Positions 1-6,903 of a DNA stretch of 60,080 nucleotides are shown here, piece after piece. The translations under genes were made by a program, and so were the position numbers. A model generated the notes under the pieces. It searched no databases. It was not told the origin of the DNA and was given only the letters and a program-made list of their open reading frames with translations. Position 1 is the first letter of the stretch, and each line of letters begins with the position of its first letter. Source of the stretch: Pseudomonadota bacterium (GTDB taxonomy: Bacteria > Pseudomonadota > Gammaproteobacteria > Burkholderiales > Rhodocyclaceae). The DNA lies in NCBI GenBank assembly GCA_018262195.1, contig JAGTRS010000023.1:1-60080 (forward strand), written 5' to 3'.

Positions 1-8
1 TGTCCAAT

Positions 9-21
9 TTGTTAAAGATCA
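9..21 (-). promoter_or_regulatory. boxA antitermination site of an rRNA operon leader
   Basis: Read on the minus strand this is TGATCTTTAACAA, one base different from the Escherichia coli rrn boxA TGCTCTTTAACAA, and it is followed by AATTGGACA as in many betaproteobacterial 16S leaders. boxA in the nascent RNA binds the NusB/S10 complex and makes polymerase resist Rho in rRNA operons. It sits about 40 bases after a strong promoter on the same strand, so the 16S gene is expected just beyond the left edge. The rRNA gene itself is not visible, so this is a leader call only. Confidence 0.7.
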
Positions 22-67
22 GTTCCACCCCGCCGAACTAGATGTCCGTCAGCAGCAGAGAGGCGAG

Positions 68-96
68 ATTATGAAGCAAACCCCCCACCCCGTCAA
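68..96 (-). promoter_or_regulatory. Sigma-70 promoter of the rRNA operon
   Basis: On the minus strand a -35 box TTGACG (91-96) and a -10 box CATAAT (68-73) are separated by exactly 17 bases. Initiation is expected near position 61, some 40 bases before boxA. The A-rich stretch 125-136 just upstream (minus-strand sense) could act as an UP element. The promoter lies between the tRNA-fMet gene and the rRNA leader, so the rRNA operon can be transcribed independently of the tRNA. Confidence 0.65.
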
Positions 97-136
97 GCAT
101 TCCAAGAAATTTTACTGGAATGCTTTTTTTATTTTT
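95..136 (+). terminator. Rho-independent terminator facing right, abutting the rRNA promoter
   Basis: A 10-bp perfect stem (95-104 with 116-125) encloses an 11-base loop and is followed on the plus strand by a T-rich run to 136, the form of an intrinsic terminator acting on rightward transcription. On the minus strand the bases after the stem are TTGACGGG, not a T-run, so it would not stop tRNA-fMet transcripts. Its left arm overlaps the -35 box of the rRNA promoter. No rightward gene is visible upstream of it within the window. Confidence 0.6.
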
Positions 137-174
137 CGCACCGCCTGAAACCAGAGTTTCGTTACCTAGGTTAC

Positions 175-250
175 TGGTTGCGGGGGCAGGACTTGAACCT
201 GCGACCTTCGGGTTATGAGCCCGACGAGCTGCCAACTGCTCCACCCCGCG
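175..250 (-). tRNA. Initiator tRNA-fMet (CAU)
   Basis: The minus strand folds into a complete cloverleaf of 76 bases with encoded CCA (175-177). Two hallmarks of the initiator are visible: the unpaired C1 opposite A72 at the top of the acceptor stem, and three consecutive G-C pairs (GGG/CCC) closing the anticodon stem around the loop CTCATAA with anticodon CAT. The T-arm has the usual GGTTCAAGTCC. The initiator tRNA carries formyl-methionine to the ribosomal P site. It is followed on the same strand by the rRNA promoter and preceded by its own promoter. Confidence 0.95.
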
Positions 251-266
251 TCAGTGAGAGGGGCGC

Positions 267-295
267 ATTATCCAGACACAGACAAGTCACGTCAA
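267..295 (-). promoter_or_regulatory. Sigma-70 promoter of tRNA-fMet
   Basis: The minus strand shows TTGACG (290-295), a 17-base spacer and GATAAT (267-272), giving a start near 260, about ten bases before the mature tRNA end at 250. The motif pair and spacing match a strong housekeeping promoter. The downstream GCGCCCC between the -10 box and the start is GC-rich, as in stringently controlled promoters; that regulatory reading is inference. Confidence 0.65.
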
Positions 296-316
296 GAACA
301 ATCTCCGAAAAAGGGA

Positions 317-937
317 TTATTTCTTTTCGACCCATTGTATGAGCGACGACCATTGCTCCATATCGCGACGATGCTTTGCGCGAGGCGGATCGAATACGGT
401 CCCACCTGCCGCTGCGACATTTACGTAATTCTGGGTATTGCGAAGGTAGGCAACGATAGGAATATCGAAATGCTTCAGGAACTCTTCAAGCATAGCTGCG
501 GCCCGAGTCCTCGGGTCGACACGCATTGCAACGATCCCAACTTTCATGCGCACGCCACGGACTTCGTTGCGAATGGAGTTTAGAAAATCCTCAGTCGCGG
601 CCATATCAAATACAGAAGGAACCAGCGGGACCAAAACCTTATCAACCGTACGCAGATAGTCTGACAGCTTATAGCCCTGGAGGCCGGCAGGAGCATCAAC
701 GACGACCCAGTCAGCCTCGCGCGGGAGATTCAACCCGATTTGATTACCGGCAAAATAACCAGTGATAGGGGGCAGCACAGGGTCACGAAAGGCCATCCAG
801 CGCAAGGAAGATTGCTGACGATCAAGATCGCACAAGGTAGTTTTCTTACCTTGATTTGCGAAATAACCAGACAGATTCGTTGCCAGCGTTGTCTTGCCAG
901 CCCCACCTTTCGGATTTGCAACCAGAACCGCTCGCAT
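317..937 (-). CDS. Orphan ParA/Soj-family ATPase
   Basis: A 206-residue P-loop ATPase of the ParA/MinD superfamily. The deviant Walker A box NPKGGAGKTT is at residues 8-17 with the signature first lysine (K10), the A' motif DLDRQ is near 37-41 and the switch/Walker B region DAPAGL is near 81-86. Such proteins dimerise on ATP, bind DNA or a surface non-specifically and position a cargo. The protein is short, with no N-terminal helix-turn-helix, and no ParB gene or parS-like repeat is visible nearby, so it is unlikely to be the chromosome-partition ParA and its cargo is unknown. It is divergent from the IclR gene and has its own promoter (964-991). The bases AGGGGG before the ATG form a good ribosome site. 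Confidence 0.85.
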   Translation of the reverse strand: MRAVLVANPKGGAGKTTLATNLSGYFANQGKKTTLCDLDRQQSSLRWMAFRDPVLPPITGYFAGNQIGLNLPREADWVVVDAPAGLQGYKLSDYLRTVDKVLVPLVPSVFDMAATEDFLNSIRNEVRGVRMKVGIVAMRVDPRTRAAAMLEEFLKHFDIPIVAYLRNTQNYVNVAAAGGTVFDPPRAKHRRDMEQWSSLIQWVEKK

Positions 938-963
938 AGAACCCCCTATATATTTGCTGCAGC

Positions 964-991
964 ATTATATTCGCCACCGCAAAGGCGTCAT
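964..991 (-). promoter_or_regulatory. Candidate promoter of the ParA-family gene
   Basis: The minus strand has a perfect -10 box TATAAT (964-969), a 16-base spacer and ATGACG (986-991), a four-of-six match to the -35 consensus. The predicted start lies about 20 bases before the ATG at 937, leaving room for the AGGGGG ribosome site. The 93-base divergent gap to the IclR gene shows no clear promoter for that gene. Confidence 0.5.
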
Positions 992-1030
992 AGATGCATA
1001 GAATGTGGTTTTTTACCCTACAAGATAAAC

Positions 1031-1831
1031 ATGACCACTAAAGTCGCGAGCGATCGTCAGGGAATTCAGTCTGTTGAGGTAGGTTTTCGCCTCTTACGGG
1101 TGCTGGCAGCCACTAATCGTCCGATGATGTTGCGCGATATCGCCAAAGGCGCCGGAATGCCGGCTGCCAAGGCGCATCGCTACATGGTCAGCTTCCTGCG
1201 CATCGGCATTGTCGAGCAGGACTCAAGTAGTGGTCGCTACGATCTCGGCGCCTACGCATTGGAACTTGGCTTATCAGGATTGGGGCGACTGGATCCGGTC
1301 CGTTTGTCAGGCCCGATTCTGGAAACACTTTGCGAAGAGATTCACGAGACCGTGGCGCTTGCAGTCTGGGGCACCCACGGAGCGACCATTGTGCGCATTG
1401 TTGACGCGGGCGGCCCCATCACCATCACGTTGCGTCCGGGAACAACCTTGCCGCTCTGCAACTCAGCCACCGGACGAGCCTTTGCCGCCTTCTACCGGTC
1501 TCCTTTTCTCAAGAAGATGCTGGACGACGAACTGCGCGAAATGTCCGAATCCAGCAAGACGGCTGTGACAACCGTTCGCCGACAGCTGGAAAAAAATCTG
1601 ACTGAAATCCGTTCCCACGGCATTGCACGTGCAACTGGTAGCCTGACACCGGGCATCAACGGCTTCAGCGCTCCGGTATACGATCACACCGGCAGCATGG
1701 TCGCAGCGATTACTTCACTAGGGACAATGGGGGAGTTCGATGTGGAATGGGAGAGTTCCGTTGCCAAAGCAATGCTGGCATCAGCAGTAGCACTCTCTCA
1801 CCGCCTCGGCTATGGCAGCATGGCCGAGTAA
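1031..1831 (+). CDS. IclR-family transcriptional regulator
   Basis: Predicted 266 residues with the standard IclR plan: an N-terminal winged helix-turn-helix (about residues 10-75, containing LRDIAKGAGMPAAKAHRYM) and a C-terminal effector-binding domain (about 85-260). The open frame extends upstream to 740, but that extension runs antisense into the ParA gene; the ATG at 1031 gives the normal family length and places the HTH at the N-terminus. IclR proteins bind a small aromatic or short-chain acid and repress or activate a neighbouring catabolic operon, usually divergent. Here the divergent neighbour is the ParA gene, not a catabolic operon, so the target is not evident. Its 3' end abuts the antisense tRNA-Thr. 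Confidence 0.85.
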   Translation: MTTKVASDRQGIQSVEVGFRLLRVLAATNRPMMLRDIAKGAGMPAAKAHRYMVSFLRIGIVEQDSSSGRYDLGAYALELGLSGLGRLDPVRLSGPILETLCEEIHETVALAVWGTHGATIVRIVDAGGPITITLRPGTTLPLCNSATGRAFAAFYRSPFLKKMLDDELREMSESSKTAVTTVRRQLEKNLTEIRSHGIARATGSLTPGINGFSAPVYDHTGSMVAAITSLGTMGEFDVEWESSVAKAMLASAVALSHRLGYGSMAE

Positions 1832-1836
1832 CTTAC

Positions 1837-1910
1837 TGGTGCCCCCGAACGGAATCGAACCGCTACCTGATGATTACAAATCAACTGCACGACCTTCATG
1901 CTACGGGGGC
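1837..1910 (-). tRNA. tRNA-Thr (UGU), divergent structure
   Basis: A 74-base cloverleaf with encoded CCA (1837-1839). The acceptor stem GCCCCCG/CGGGGGC pairs perfectly, the anticodon loop is TTTGTAA (anticodon TGT, threonine) and the T-loop is TTCGATT. Several features are unusual: the D-arm is GCAT-GAAGGTC-GTGC, giving G at position 14 and C at 21 where A is almost universal; the anticodon stem GTTGA/TCATC carries a U-U opposition at its second pair; and the variable loop has only four bases. The gene is intact at both ends, and a TATAAT lies just upstream. It may be the normal reader of ACA/ACG in this lineage or a degenerate extra copy; the sequence alone does not decide. Confidence 0.75.
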
Positions 1911-1927
1911 CCAAGCGATGGGGCGGG

Positions 1928-1933
1928 ATTATA
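1928..1933 (-). promoter_or_regulatory. -10 box for tRNA-Thr
   Basis: A perfect TATAAT on the minus strand, followed by CCCGCCCC, ends 17 bases before the tRNA 5' end at 1910. No good -35 hexamer stands 16-18 bases upstream. The site lies in the 45-base gap before the diguanylate cyclase start, beside an inverted pair TTGAA-CA-TTCAA (1936-1947) that could affect either gene. Confidence 0.45.
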
Positions 1934-1955
1934 GCTTGAACATTCAAATTTCGAC

Positions 1956-3731
1956 ATGACCACACTGACAAACCCGTTCGAAATTGCGCGGGAGACCCTG
2001 CGCCTGCTCGCCACCCGCCGGATTCCGCCAACTCCTGACAACTATCAGACGCTTTATCACGAGATTACCGGCACGAAGCCTTCTGCCGCTTCATTCCCCG
2101 AGCAGCAATTACGTTCGTTGGCAGCAGCACTCCCCAAAGCTTCGCCGGATCAGTTGCGCCTGGCTCGCCATCTTGACGAAGCCGTCAAAGCAGCCAACTG
2201 GGAAGAATACAAAAACCATCTGGTCGAATTCATCACCGGTCTGGCCGATTCGCAAAAACTGGCATGGTCTGATGTTATTTCAGACCTGTTTCGGCAGTGG
2301 GACGCCAAGCACCCCGGGCTAACCTCGGCGCGCAAACGTGAGGCGCTTGATCACGTGTTGACAAGCAGCGGGGCAAACCCTGACACCCTGTTTAGCCGCT
2401 TGCAGAGCCTTTTGCGATCATGGGGGCATGGCAAGGACCAGGAAAAGTCCGATTCCGTCGAAGTGATTCAGCCAGAAGCAGTCGCCGCCCCGACATCCTT
2501 GCCGAGCGCCACCGATCTTCTGCCAGAACTCCGAGAACTTTTTGCTTTTACGCTGGAAACGGCAATTGCCACTCAATTGATGGAGAGCCCGCAGCTTTCC
2601 AGTGATGCCAAGGTGCTGGCCAACGATATACGGAACGCCGTCAGCCCGGCTCAGTTGCAGGAGTTCCTGACTCGCCTGAAACGATTCGCCTTCAAGCTTG
2701 AATTGCTAGCGGAAGACCAGACCGAATTGCGGCACAGCCTGCTCAGCCTGCTCAGATTGCTGGTTGGCAACATTACCGAATTGGTTCTGGATGATCATTG
2801 GCTGCACGGGCAGATCGAAGTGGTCAAGGACATCATCGACAAACCACTCTCGCAGCGCGCTCTTGACGATGCCGAGGCACGACTGAAGGAGGTCTTGTTC
2901 AAGCAGGCCCAACTCAAAGCCAGCCTCGCCGAAGCCAGGGATGCAATCAAGCACATGCTCGCCGGCTTCGTCGATCACTTGGCTGATTTTGCCGAAGCGA
3001 CATCGGATTACCACGACAAGATTGAAATCTGCGCCGGCAAAATCAGTTCTGCCAATGACATCTCTGAACTAGAGGGCGTTTTGGGCGAAGTCATGCGCGA
3101 GACCCGAACGATCCAGATCAACGCTCAGCGCTCCAGGGACGAACTGAGATCAACACAGCAAAAGGTCAAAGAGTCAGAGGCTCGAATCAAGGAGCTTGAG
3201 CATGAACTTGAAGCCACCAGCGATCTGGTCCGCCACGACCAACTGACCGGTGCGCTGAACCGGCGTGGCCTTGAAGAAATTTTCAGCAAAGAAGTCGCTC
3301 GGGCAGCACGTCGTGACACGACACTTTGCGTCGCCTTGCTCGACATCGATAACTTCAAGAAGCTTAACGACTCCATGGGCCACGATGTCGGTGACGAAGC
3401 ACTGATCCATCTCGCCACCGTGTGCCGCGAGACGCTGCGCCCTCAGGATACTGTTGCCCGCTATGGCGGCGAGGAGTTCATCATTCTCCTGCCTGAAACA
3501 CCGCTGGATGATGCCGTAATCGCACTCACCCGCCTGCAACGCGAACTGACAAAAAAGTTCTTCCTGCACGACAACGAAAAAGTCTTGATCACCTTCAGTG
3601 CCGGCGTCACCCAAATGCAGCACGAAGACAATCAGGCAACCGTGATCAAACGTGCCGACGAGGCGATGTATCAAGCCAAGCAAACCGGCAAGAATCGTGT
3701 GGTCCCGGCTGAATATAGCTCAGCTCGCTAA
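1956..3731 (+). CDS. GGDEF diguanylate cyclase with N-terminal helical region
   Basis: 591 residues. The C-terminal third (about 425-585) is a GGDEF domain with active-site motif GGEEF near residue 503, preceded five residues earlier by RPQD, an RxxD inhibitory site. It should therefore convert two GTP to cyclic di-GMP and be subject to product inhibition. The N-terminal 420 residues hold no transmembrane segment or recognisable sensor domain; they are helical, with a strongly charged coiled-coil-like stretch just before the GGDEF domain (about 370-425). The opening TPDNYQTLY is of a type I associate with uncharacterised GGDEF proteins. It stands alone, divergent from tRNA-Thr, and could feed the YcgR-type brake encoded 13 kb downstream; that link is inference. 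Confidence 0.9.
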   Translation: MTTLTNPFEIARETLRLLATRRIPPTPDNYQTLYHEITGTKPSAASFPEQQLRSLAAALPKASPDQLRLARHLDEAVKAANWEEYKNHLVEFITGLADSQKLAWSDVISDLFRQWDAKHPGLTSARKREALDHVLTSSGANPDTLFSRLQSLLRSWGHGKDQEKSDSVEVIQPEAVAAPTSLPSATDLLPELRELFAFTLETAIATQLMESPQLSSDAKVLANDIRNAVSPAQLQEFLTRLKRFAFKLELLAEDQTELRHSLLSLLRLLVGNITELVLDDHWLHGQIEVVKDIIDKPLSQRALDDAEARLKEVLFKQAQLKASLAEARDAIKHMLAGFVDHLADFAEATSDYHDKIEICAGKISSANDISELEGVLGEVMRETRTIQINAQRSRDELRSTQQKVKESEARIKELEHELEATSDLVRHDQLTGALNRRGLEEIFSKEVARAARRDTTLCVALLDIDNFKKLNDSMGHDVGDEALIHLATVCRETLRPQDTVARYGGEEFIILLPETPLDDAVIALTRLQRELTKKFFLHDNEKVLITFSAGVTQMQHEDNQATVIKRADEAMYQAKQTGKNRVVPAEYSSAR

Positions 3732-3851
3732 CGCAGGAACGGCATCGAAACATTCTCTATAAAATTACCCGCCCGACGCGCATAGGCAGTCAGAGTCAAC
3801 CGCCACCAAACGGGTACCTTCACCATCGAAAAATCCACAGGGGGAAACCTG

Positions 3852-4622
3852 ATGTCCCAATCTCACGAGTCAGCCATCGTCTCCTATTCACCCAGCGACA
3901 GCATCGAAGCCAGAAAAGAAATTTTTCACCTGATGAACACCTATCAGGCAACCGATGACGAGAAAGAACGATCGCTAGGCCTATTTTTACGAGGCTCGCT
4001 ACTGGCACGCATTCTTGCCATCACCGATATCTACAAGCAGATCGTGAACATCCCTGGAGCAATATTTGATATCGGCACTTGGCGCGGACAAACCGCTGTG
4101 ATCTGTGAAAATCTCCGAGCCATCTACGAACCGCTGCATTTCAACCGAAGGATTGTCTGCTTCGACACCTTCGAGGGCTACAAGGGGTTTTCAGAAAAGG
4201 ACAAGGCAACCAGCCTCCACCGTGATGGCACTTACGGTGTAGGTGGCGACGACTATGCTGCCTTTTTGAGCCACCTGCTGGTCCAGCACGAAAAAAGCAA
4301 TGCCATGGGACACAACCATGGAAAACACAAGGTTATCAAAGGCGATTGCCGCGAAACCATTCCTCATTTTTTCGCCGAAAACCCTAGCGAATACCTTGCC
4401 TTGGCATTTTTCGACGTCAACTCCTACGATCCAACGCTCAAATCGTTTGAGCACGTATGGGAAAAGCTGGTACCCGGAGGCATTGCAGCATTCTGGCAAT
4501 TGACCCGCGACAGCATTCCTGCAGAAGCCCGTGTTTACGGGGAAAACATACTTCCAAATTACAAGCATACGATACAACGTACCACTACCTATCCGGGGCT
4601 CTGCTACCTGGTCAAACCATAA
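3852..4622 (+). CDS. TylF/MycF-like sugar O-methyltransferase
   Basis: 256 residues resembling the TylF (macrocin O-methyltransferase) family of SAM-dependent enzymes that methylate deoxysugar hydroxyls. The SAM-binding segment FDIGTWRGQTAV is near residue 73, with FDTFEGYKGF about 30 residues later, as in the family. The later FDVNSYDPT and PGGIAAFW segments align with the family's DGDxYxST and PGGxxxxDDY, but the second motif has FWQL instead of the metal-binding DDY, so metal use may differ. First gene of a five-gene co-directional set ending before fliC; only 18 bases separate it from the next gene. In this context it may methylate the flagellin glycan. Function is inferred from family and place. 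Confidence 0.65.
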   Translation: MSQSHESAIVSYSPSDSIEARKEIFHLMNTYQATDDEKERSLGLFLRGSLLARILAITDIYKQIVNIPGAIFDIGTWRGQTAVICENLRAIYEPLHFNRRIVCFDTFEGYKGFSEKDKATSLHRDGTYGVGGDDYAAFLSHLLVQHEKSNAMGHNHGKHKVIKGDCRETIPHFFAENPSEYLALAFFDVNSYDPTLKSFEHVWEKLVPGGIAAFWQLTRDSIPAEARVYGENILPNYKHTIQRTTTYPGLCYLVKP

Positions 4623-4640
4623 CGCACCAAGGAAGCCACC

Positions 4641-6086
4641 ATGGACACCGTCATCATCGGAAATGGCATTCTCGCCTTGACAATCGCCTTCCGACTTTCG
4701 CGTGCGGCAGGCGAGAAAGACACCATCTCGATTATCGGCAAACGGGAACGAACAGGTTCTGCCACACTCGCCGCCGGCGCGATGCTGAATTCGTTTGCCG
4801 AGATCGAAGCAGACTCACTCGACAACGAACTGGACTTATATCGATTTGAGCTGAGCCACCTTGCGACCAAGATGTGGCCAAAATTCGAACAGGAACTTAT
4901 CACCGCCGCCGGATCATGCTTGCCGAGCGGATGCCGCAATTGCCAAGGCTTTCAAGGGGGTGGATGCGTCGATTGCGGCACATACATCGTCAACAACACC
5001 GCAGCAGATGATCTGGACGATGAAAATTTCGACGCCATCCTCAATGCGCTTCGAGAGTTCAATGAGCCCCATGAACTGATATCGCCACGCGACATTCCCA
5101 ACTACCTGCCTGATCAGCGGTACCGCGCAACGCGGGCTCTCTATATTTTCAATGAGGGGTGGTTCAATCCCCGGCTGATGATTGAAAAACTGGAGGCAAT
5201 TTTAGCCAACTCACCGCAAGTCAATTTTATAAACACCAACGTTGCAAAATTACTCAAGGAGAATGAAACAGTCAGCGCAGTCGAGCTGGAAGACGGCAGC
5301 GCTATCGCGGGAGAAAACTTCATACTTGCCGCAGGAGCAGCAGTCTCCGACCTCGTCAACAACAGCGCACTGGGTATTGATATCCAGCGAATATTCTATG
5401 GCGTTGGCGTTTCCGTGGAAATCCGCAGCCCGGATTTCCCCCACAAAAAGTGCATCAGAACGCCGAATCGCGGCCTAGCTTGCGGCATATACAGCGTGCC
5501 GTACATCACAGCCGACTGCAATGACCATATCCTTCTGGGTGCCAGCAATTTCATTTCGCCGACTCCTTACCCCTATGGGCGTATAACCAGCGTCGAGTCG
5601 CTTTTGAAAGCAGGGATGGAGCAAATAAACCGAAATTTCTACCGAGCAGATCTGGTGCGGGTGAATGTTGGCTGGCGCCCAACCAGTCAGGATACCTACC
5701 CAATGATTGGAAGAACATCGATCCAGAACCTGATCATCGTCTCGGCAACCAAGCGTGACGGTTTTCACATGTCACCACTGATCTCGGAATATGTCGTCGC
5801 AATGCTTAACGGGCAACCTGTCGACAAGCGCTTTGACGTTTTCGCCCCTGAACGTAGTCCGATTCGTCCCCTCACACGAGAGCAAGCCATCAACAAGGCC
5901 GTTCGTCATCAGACAAGTGCAGCCTATCAACATGGTTTCTCGCCATCCAAGAGCCGTATGCCTGAGCAGGTAGGAAAAATGTTCCGTGATGAACTGGAAC
6001 GACTGCACGATCAGGTGGGCGCATACGACTGGGGCATACCCCCTGAAATGCTGGACATGTATCGCTATGGCCACGCAAAACCCTGA
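4641..6086 (+). CDS. FAD-dependent oxidoreductase (DAO family) with a four-cysteine insert
   Basis: 481 residues. The N-terminus has the dinucleotide-binding motif GNGILALTIAFRL (residues 7-19) and the C-terminal FAD-domain segment VGWRPTSQDTYPMIG is typical of the D-amino-acid-oxidase/glycine-oxidase fold. A cysteine cluster lies at about residues 98-112: CRNC, seven residues, then CVDC, which looks like a zinc- or Fe-S-binding insert and is not a standard DAO feature. The last 70 residues form a charged extension. The substrate is not evident; oxidation of an amino-sugar or a precursor of an N-acyl group would suit the neighbouring aminotransferase. It sits between the methyltransferase and WbqC genes. 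Confidence 0.7.
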   Translation: MDTVIIGNGILALTIAFRLSRAAGEKDTISIIGKRERTGSATLAAGAMLNSFAEIEADSLDNELDLYRFELSHLATKMWPKFEQELITAAGSCLPSGCRNCQGFQGGGCVDCGTYIVNNTAADDLDDENFDAILNALREFNEPHELISPRDIPNYLPDQRYRATRALYIFNEGWFNPRLMIEKLEAILANSPQVNFINTNVAKLLKENETVSAVELEDGSAIAGENFILAAGAAVSDLVNNSALGIDIQRIFYGVGVSVEIRSPDFPHKKCIRTPNRGLACGIYSVPYITADCNDHILLGASNFISPTPYPYGRITSVESLLKAGMEQINRNFYRADLVRVNVGWRPTSQDTYPMIGRTSIQNLIIVSATKRDGFHMSPLISEYVVAMLNGQPVDKRFDVFAPERSPIRPLTREQAINKAVRHQTSAAYQHGFSPSKSRMPEQVGKMFRDELERLHDQVGAYDWGIPPEMLDMYRYGHAKP

Positions 6087-6142
6087 CTTTTCCCTTGAAC
6101 TCAACGACAGGCTTTCCCAAACACACGTAAGCCCTCTCTGGA

Positions 6143-6832
6143 ATGAAAAAAGTCGCGATCCTGCAATCCAACTACATTCCATGGAAAGGTTACTTCGACC
6201 TGATCGCGGCAGTCGATGAGTTTATCCTTTATGACGATGCCCAATTCACCAAGAACGATTGGCGAAATCGGAACAAAATCAAGACACCCCATGGCCTGGA
6301 ATGGTTGAGCATTCCCGTCGGCGCTAATATTCACCGACAAATACGTGAAGTTAGCCCGAGCTCCCACCTCTGGCAGGAAAAACACTGGAAATCGCTTTGC
6401 AACAATTACTCAAAAGCACCGTTTTTCTGGGAAATCGCCCCCATTCTCAAGCCACTTTATCTCGAAACCGTCCATAACAATCTCTCACAGCTGAACCGTA
6501 TGTTCATCGAGACGATATGTGCTTACCTTGGAATCAAAACCAAAATCACCAATTCGTGGGATTATGGTTTCGTTCCGGGGCGTATAGAACGACTGCTCCA
6601 TATCTGCCATCAGGCTGGAGCCACCGAATATATTTCCGGACCAGCCGCCCAGAGCTACATTGATGACACATTATTTGCCAAAGCAAATATCGAGTTAACC
6701 TGGTTCAGCTACAACAGCTACCCTGAGTATCCGCAGCGTGGCGGGGCCTTTGAGCATGGCGTCTCCATCGTTGACCTCCTATTCAATTGTGGCCAAACCT
6801 CGGCCAAATACATGAAATACACGGCAAGATAA
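6143..6832 (+). CDS. WbqC-like family protein
   Basis: 229 residues matching the WbqC-like family from its opening AILQSNYIPWKGYFDLI, then DDAQFTKNDWRNRNKI near residue 35 and the C-terminal SIVDLLFNCG. WbqC-like proteins occur in O-antigen and flagellin-glycan gene sets; their chemistry is poorly defined, with N-acyl transfer to aminosugars a common proposal. Here it directly precedes a sugar 4-aminotransferase gene, which suits a role in modifying the amine that enzyme makes. It starts 56 bases after the FAD oxidoreductase. Confidence 0.8.
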   Translation: MKKVAILQSNYIPWKGYFDLIAAVDEFILYDDAQFTKNDWRNRNKIKTPHGLEWLSIPVGANIHRQIREVSPSSHLWQEKHWKSLCNNYSKAPFFWEIAPILKPLYLETVHNNLSQLNRMFIETICAYLGIKTKITNSWDYGFVPGRIERLLHICHQAGATEYISGPAAQSYIDDTLFAKANIELTWFSYNSYPEYPQRGGAFEHGVSIVDLLFNCGQTSAKYMKYTAR

Positions 6833-6903
6833 AAGTGCTTGGTTTCCGGGAGAAGCCCGAGGATCATGCAGACTCCAGCATTACTACGCCTCGCAGCCAG
6901 CCA

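Noticed and set aside
1800..1836. Hairpin CTCGGC/GCCGAG downstream of tRNA-Thr as an intrinsic terminator
   Set aside because: No T-run follows on the minus strand and the bases are the end of the IclR coding region.
3760..3790. TAAAATTA...GCGCATAG before the methyltransferase gene as a sigma-28 promoter
   Set aside because: Spacing is one base short and the -10 half matches only five of eight positions, so I cannot support it; a TATAAA is also present without a -35.
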